DNA from: an uncultured Sphingomonadales bacterium
GTDB taxonomy: Bacteria; Pseudomonadota; Alphaproteobacteria; Sphingomonadales; Rhodothalassiaceae
Assembly (NCBI GenBank): GCA_947499155.1
Contig: CANMND010000003.1
Location: 1 to 64,000 of the forward strand
Reading direction: 5' to 3'
DNA: 64,000 nucleotides
The position numbers were made by a program, and so were the translations under genes. How positions within the stretch are numbered: the first letter of the stretch is position 1; every line of letters begins with the position of its first letter. Positions 62,862 to 64,000 of this stretch are shown one piece after another. Under the pieces are notes generated by a model. The model had not been told where the DNA came from, did not search any database, and was given only the letters and a program-made list of their open reading frames with translations.

Positions 62862-64000
62862 ATGAAAACGATCAAATTTCAGGTCGAAGACGGCGTTGCC
62901 CTAATCGGTATCGATGTCCCTGGCCAATCCATGAACGTGATCACCGAACAGTTCACAACCGAGCTTGAAGAGGCTGTCGACAAGGTATTGTCCGACGATG
63001 CCATTATCGGCGCAGTGATCCATTCGGAAAAAGACGCCTTCATGGCAGGTGCGGACCTGCGCATGCTGATGGGTCTTGCCGCCATGGCAAAAACTGCATC
63101 ACCGGGCGAAATCTTTAAGAATGCCGTGCGGCTCAACCGTATTTTACGCAAAATGGAAACCGGCGGTAAAGACGCAAAAGAGCTGATGCGCTCCAAGACA
63201 AAACCCTTTGCCGCTGCCATCAATGGCACAGCACTGGGTGGCGGCTTTGAACTGCCTTTGGCCTGTCACTTGCGTATTGCCGCTGATGATGGCTCGGTGA
63301 AAATGGGGCTGCCGGAAGTCATGGTCGGCCTGATACCCGGCGCAGGCGGCACGCAGCGCCTGCCCCGGCTTATCGGCATACAGGCGTCCTTGCAGCTTTT
63401 GTCCACGGGCAAGAATATCTCAGGCAAGGAAGGTGTGGGCTTTGGCATATTGAAAGCACTGGCCCCCCGTGACCAACTGGTGGAAAAAGCAAAAGAGCTT
63501 GTTAAAGCCAATCCGAAAGTGATCCAGCCATGGGACCAGAAAGGCTTTAAATATCCCGGCGGCGGTGGTGCCATGCATCCCGGTTCAGTCCAGACCTTTA
63601 TGGCGGCCAATGCCATGGCTCGCGACAAGACCTACGGCAATTATCCGGCTGTCCAATATATCCTGTCATCGGTCTATGAAGGCTCCATCGTTCCCATGGA
63701 CAAGGCGGTCGAGATCGAGAGCAAATATTTCTCGCGCCTGATCATGGAGGGCCAGGCGGGCAACATGATCCGCACCCTGTTCGTCAATAAAACCGCAGCC
63801 GAAAAAGGCGCACGCCGCCCCAAAAACATTGACAAGCTGCCAACGAAAAAGATGGGCATGCTTGGGGCCGGTCTCATGGGTGCAGGCATTGCCTTTGTCT
63901 CTGCAAAAGCCGGCATTGACGTGGTGCTGCTAGACCGCGATCAGGCGTCTGCCGACAAGGGCCGCGCCTATTCGGAAAAACTGGTAGAAAAGGCGGTCAA
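62862..64000 (+). CDS. fadJ: Enoyl-CoA hydratase/3-hydroxyacyl-CoA dehydrogenase (FadB/FadJ type), 3' end off window
   Basis: The first 379 codons of a fusion enzyme, still open at the window edge. The hydratase part has oxyanion segments KDAFMAGADLRML and NGTALGGGFELPLACHLR and the acid/base Glu region MGLPEVMVGLIPGAGGTQRL. The dehydrogenase part begins about residue 325 with KKMGMLGAGLMGAGIAFVSA (NAD-binding). GGAAGGG precedes the ATG. With fadA it would form the trifunctional complex. Confidence 0.95.
   Translation, partial: MKTIKFQVEDGVALIGIDVPGQSMNVITEQFTTELEEAVDKVLSDDAIIGAVIHSEKDAFMAGADLRMLMGLAAMAKTASPGEIFKNAVRLNRILRKMETGGKDAKELMRSKTKPFAAAINGTALGGGFELPLACHLRIAADDGSVKMGLPEVMVGLIPGAGGTQRLPRLIGIQASLQLLSTGKNISGKEGVGFGILKALAPRDQLVEKAKELVKANPKVIQPWDQKGFKYPGGGGAMHPGSVQTFMAANAMARDKTYGNYPAVQYILSSVYEGSIVPMDKAVEIESKYFSRLIMEGQAGNMIRTLFVNKTAAEKGARRPKNIDKLPTKKMGMLGAGLMGAGIAFVSAKAGIDVVLLDRDQASADKGRAYSEKLVEKAV

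Overview
This is a gene-dense chromosomal segment from an alphaproteobacterium. The main evidence is the alphaproteobacterial cell-cycle and motility set (CtrA, the phosphotransferase ChpT, and FliI/FliJ next to a che cluster), an Mg-type HemB, PPDK, the pgsA-moaD-moaE order and a LiuR-like MerR with a palindromic operator. The secreted DUF885, S9 and M14 peptidases plus a Wzi-type barrel would suit a marine Kordiimonadales-like organism, but that placement is only a guess. No phage, plasmid, insertion sequence, CRISPR array or tRNA was seen.

Layout. 1-180 carries a leftward promoter and boxA leader typical of an rRNA operon; the rRNA genes would lie off the left edge. 480-2717 is a membrane-anchored pentapeptide-repeat protein whose central part is strikingly AT-rich. 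It is followed by palindromes and a 25-bp tandem repeat. 3079-15092 is a motility and cell-cycle region: fliJ, fliI, ctrA (with CtrA-like boxes in the divergent gap), sulP-usp, cheR, cheB, cheY, cheW, a hybrid cheA, and chpT. 15239-24797 is mostly housekeeping: cysQ, a dihydroorotase, ygfZ, two small membrane proteins, ppdK, yqgE, dps, pgsA, moaD and moaE. 24801-37614 holds a periplasmic-sensor EAL protein, a TetR regulator, proC, a possible structured RNA, a LysR regulator, aspartate aminotransferase, prephenate dehydratase, ilvA, a saccharopine-dehydrogenase-like reductase, mmsA and hemB.

37762-57216 is an accessory envelope and peptide-catabolism island: a Tat-exported amidase, a Wzi-like barrel, a FAD oxidoreductase with MarR, a BASS-type transporter, DUF3830, three secreted DUF885 proteins (one lacking the motif glutamate), an S9 peptidase, an exported VOC protein and an M14 carboxypeptidase. 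A closely similar ~28-bp AT-rich element lies about 155-165 bp upstream of two of its transcription units, and an inverted repeat lies between the divergent DUF885 genes. 57321-59079 is DUF952-pyrD facing an Mpo1-like gene. 59233-64000 is a LiuR-like regulator with a 26-bp palindrome, followed by acyl-CoA dehydrogenase, thiolase and a FadB/FadJ-type protein cut by the window edge, which together form a beta-oxidation operon.

How the genes connect. CtrA and ChpT belong to the CckA-ChpT-CtrA phosphorelay, which controls flagellar genes in related bacteria. Here they bracket fliI/fliJ and the chemotaxis signalling genes. The peptidase island probably trims peptides in the periplasm and imports and oxidises products. 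The right-hand operon degrades fatty acyl or branched-chain acyl-CoAs.
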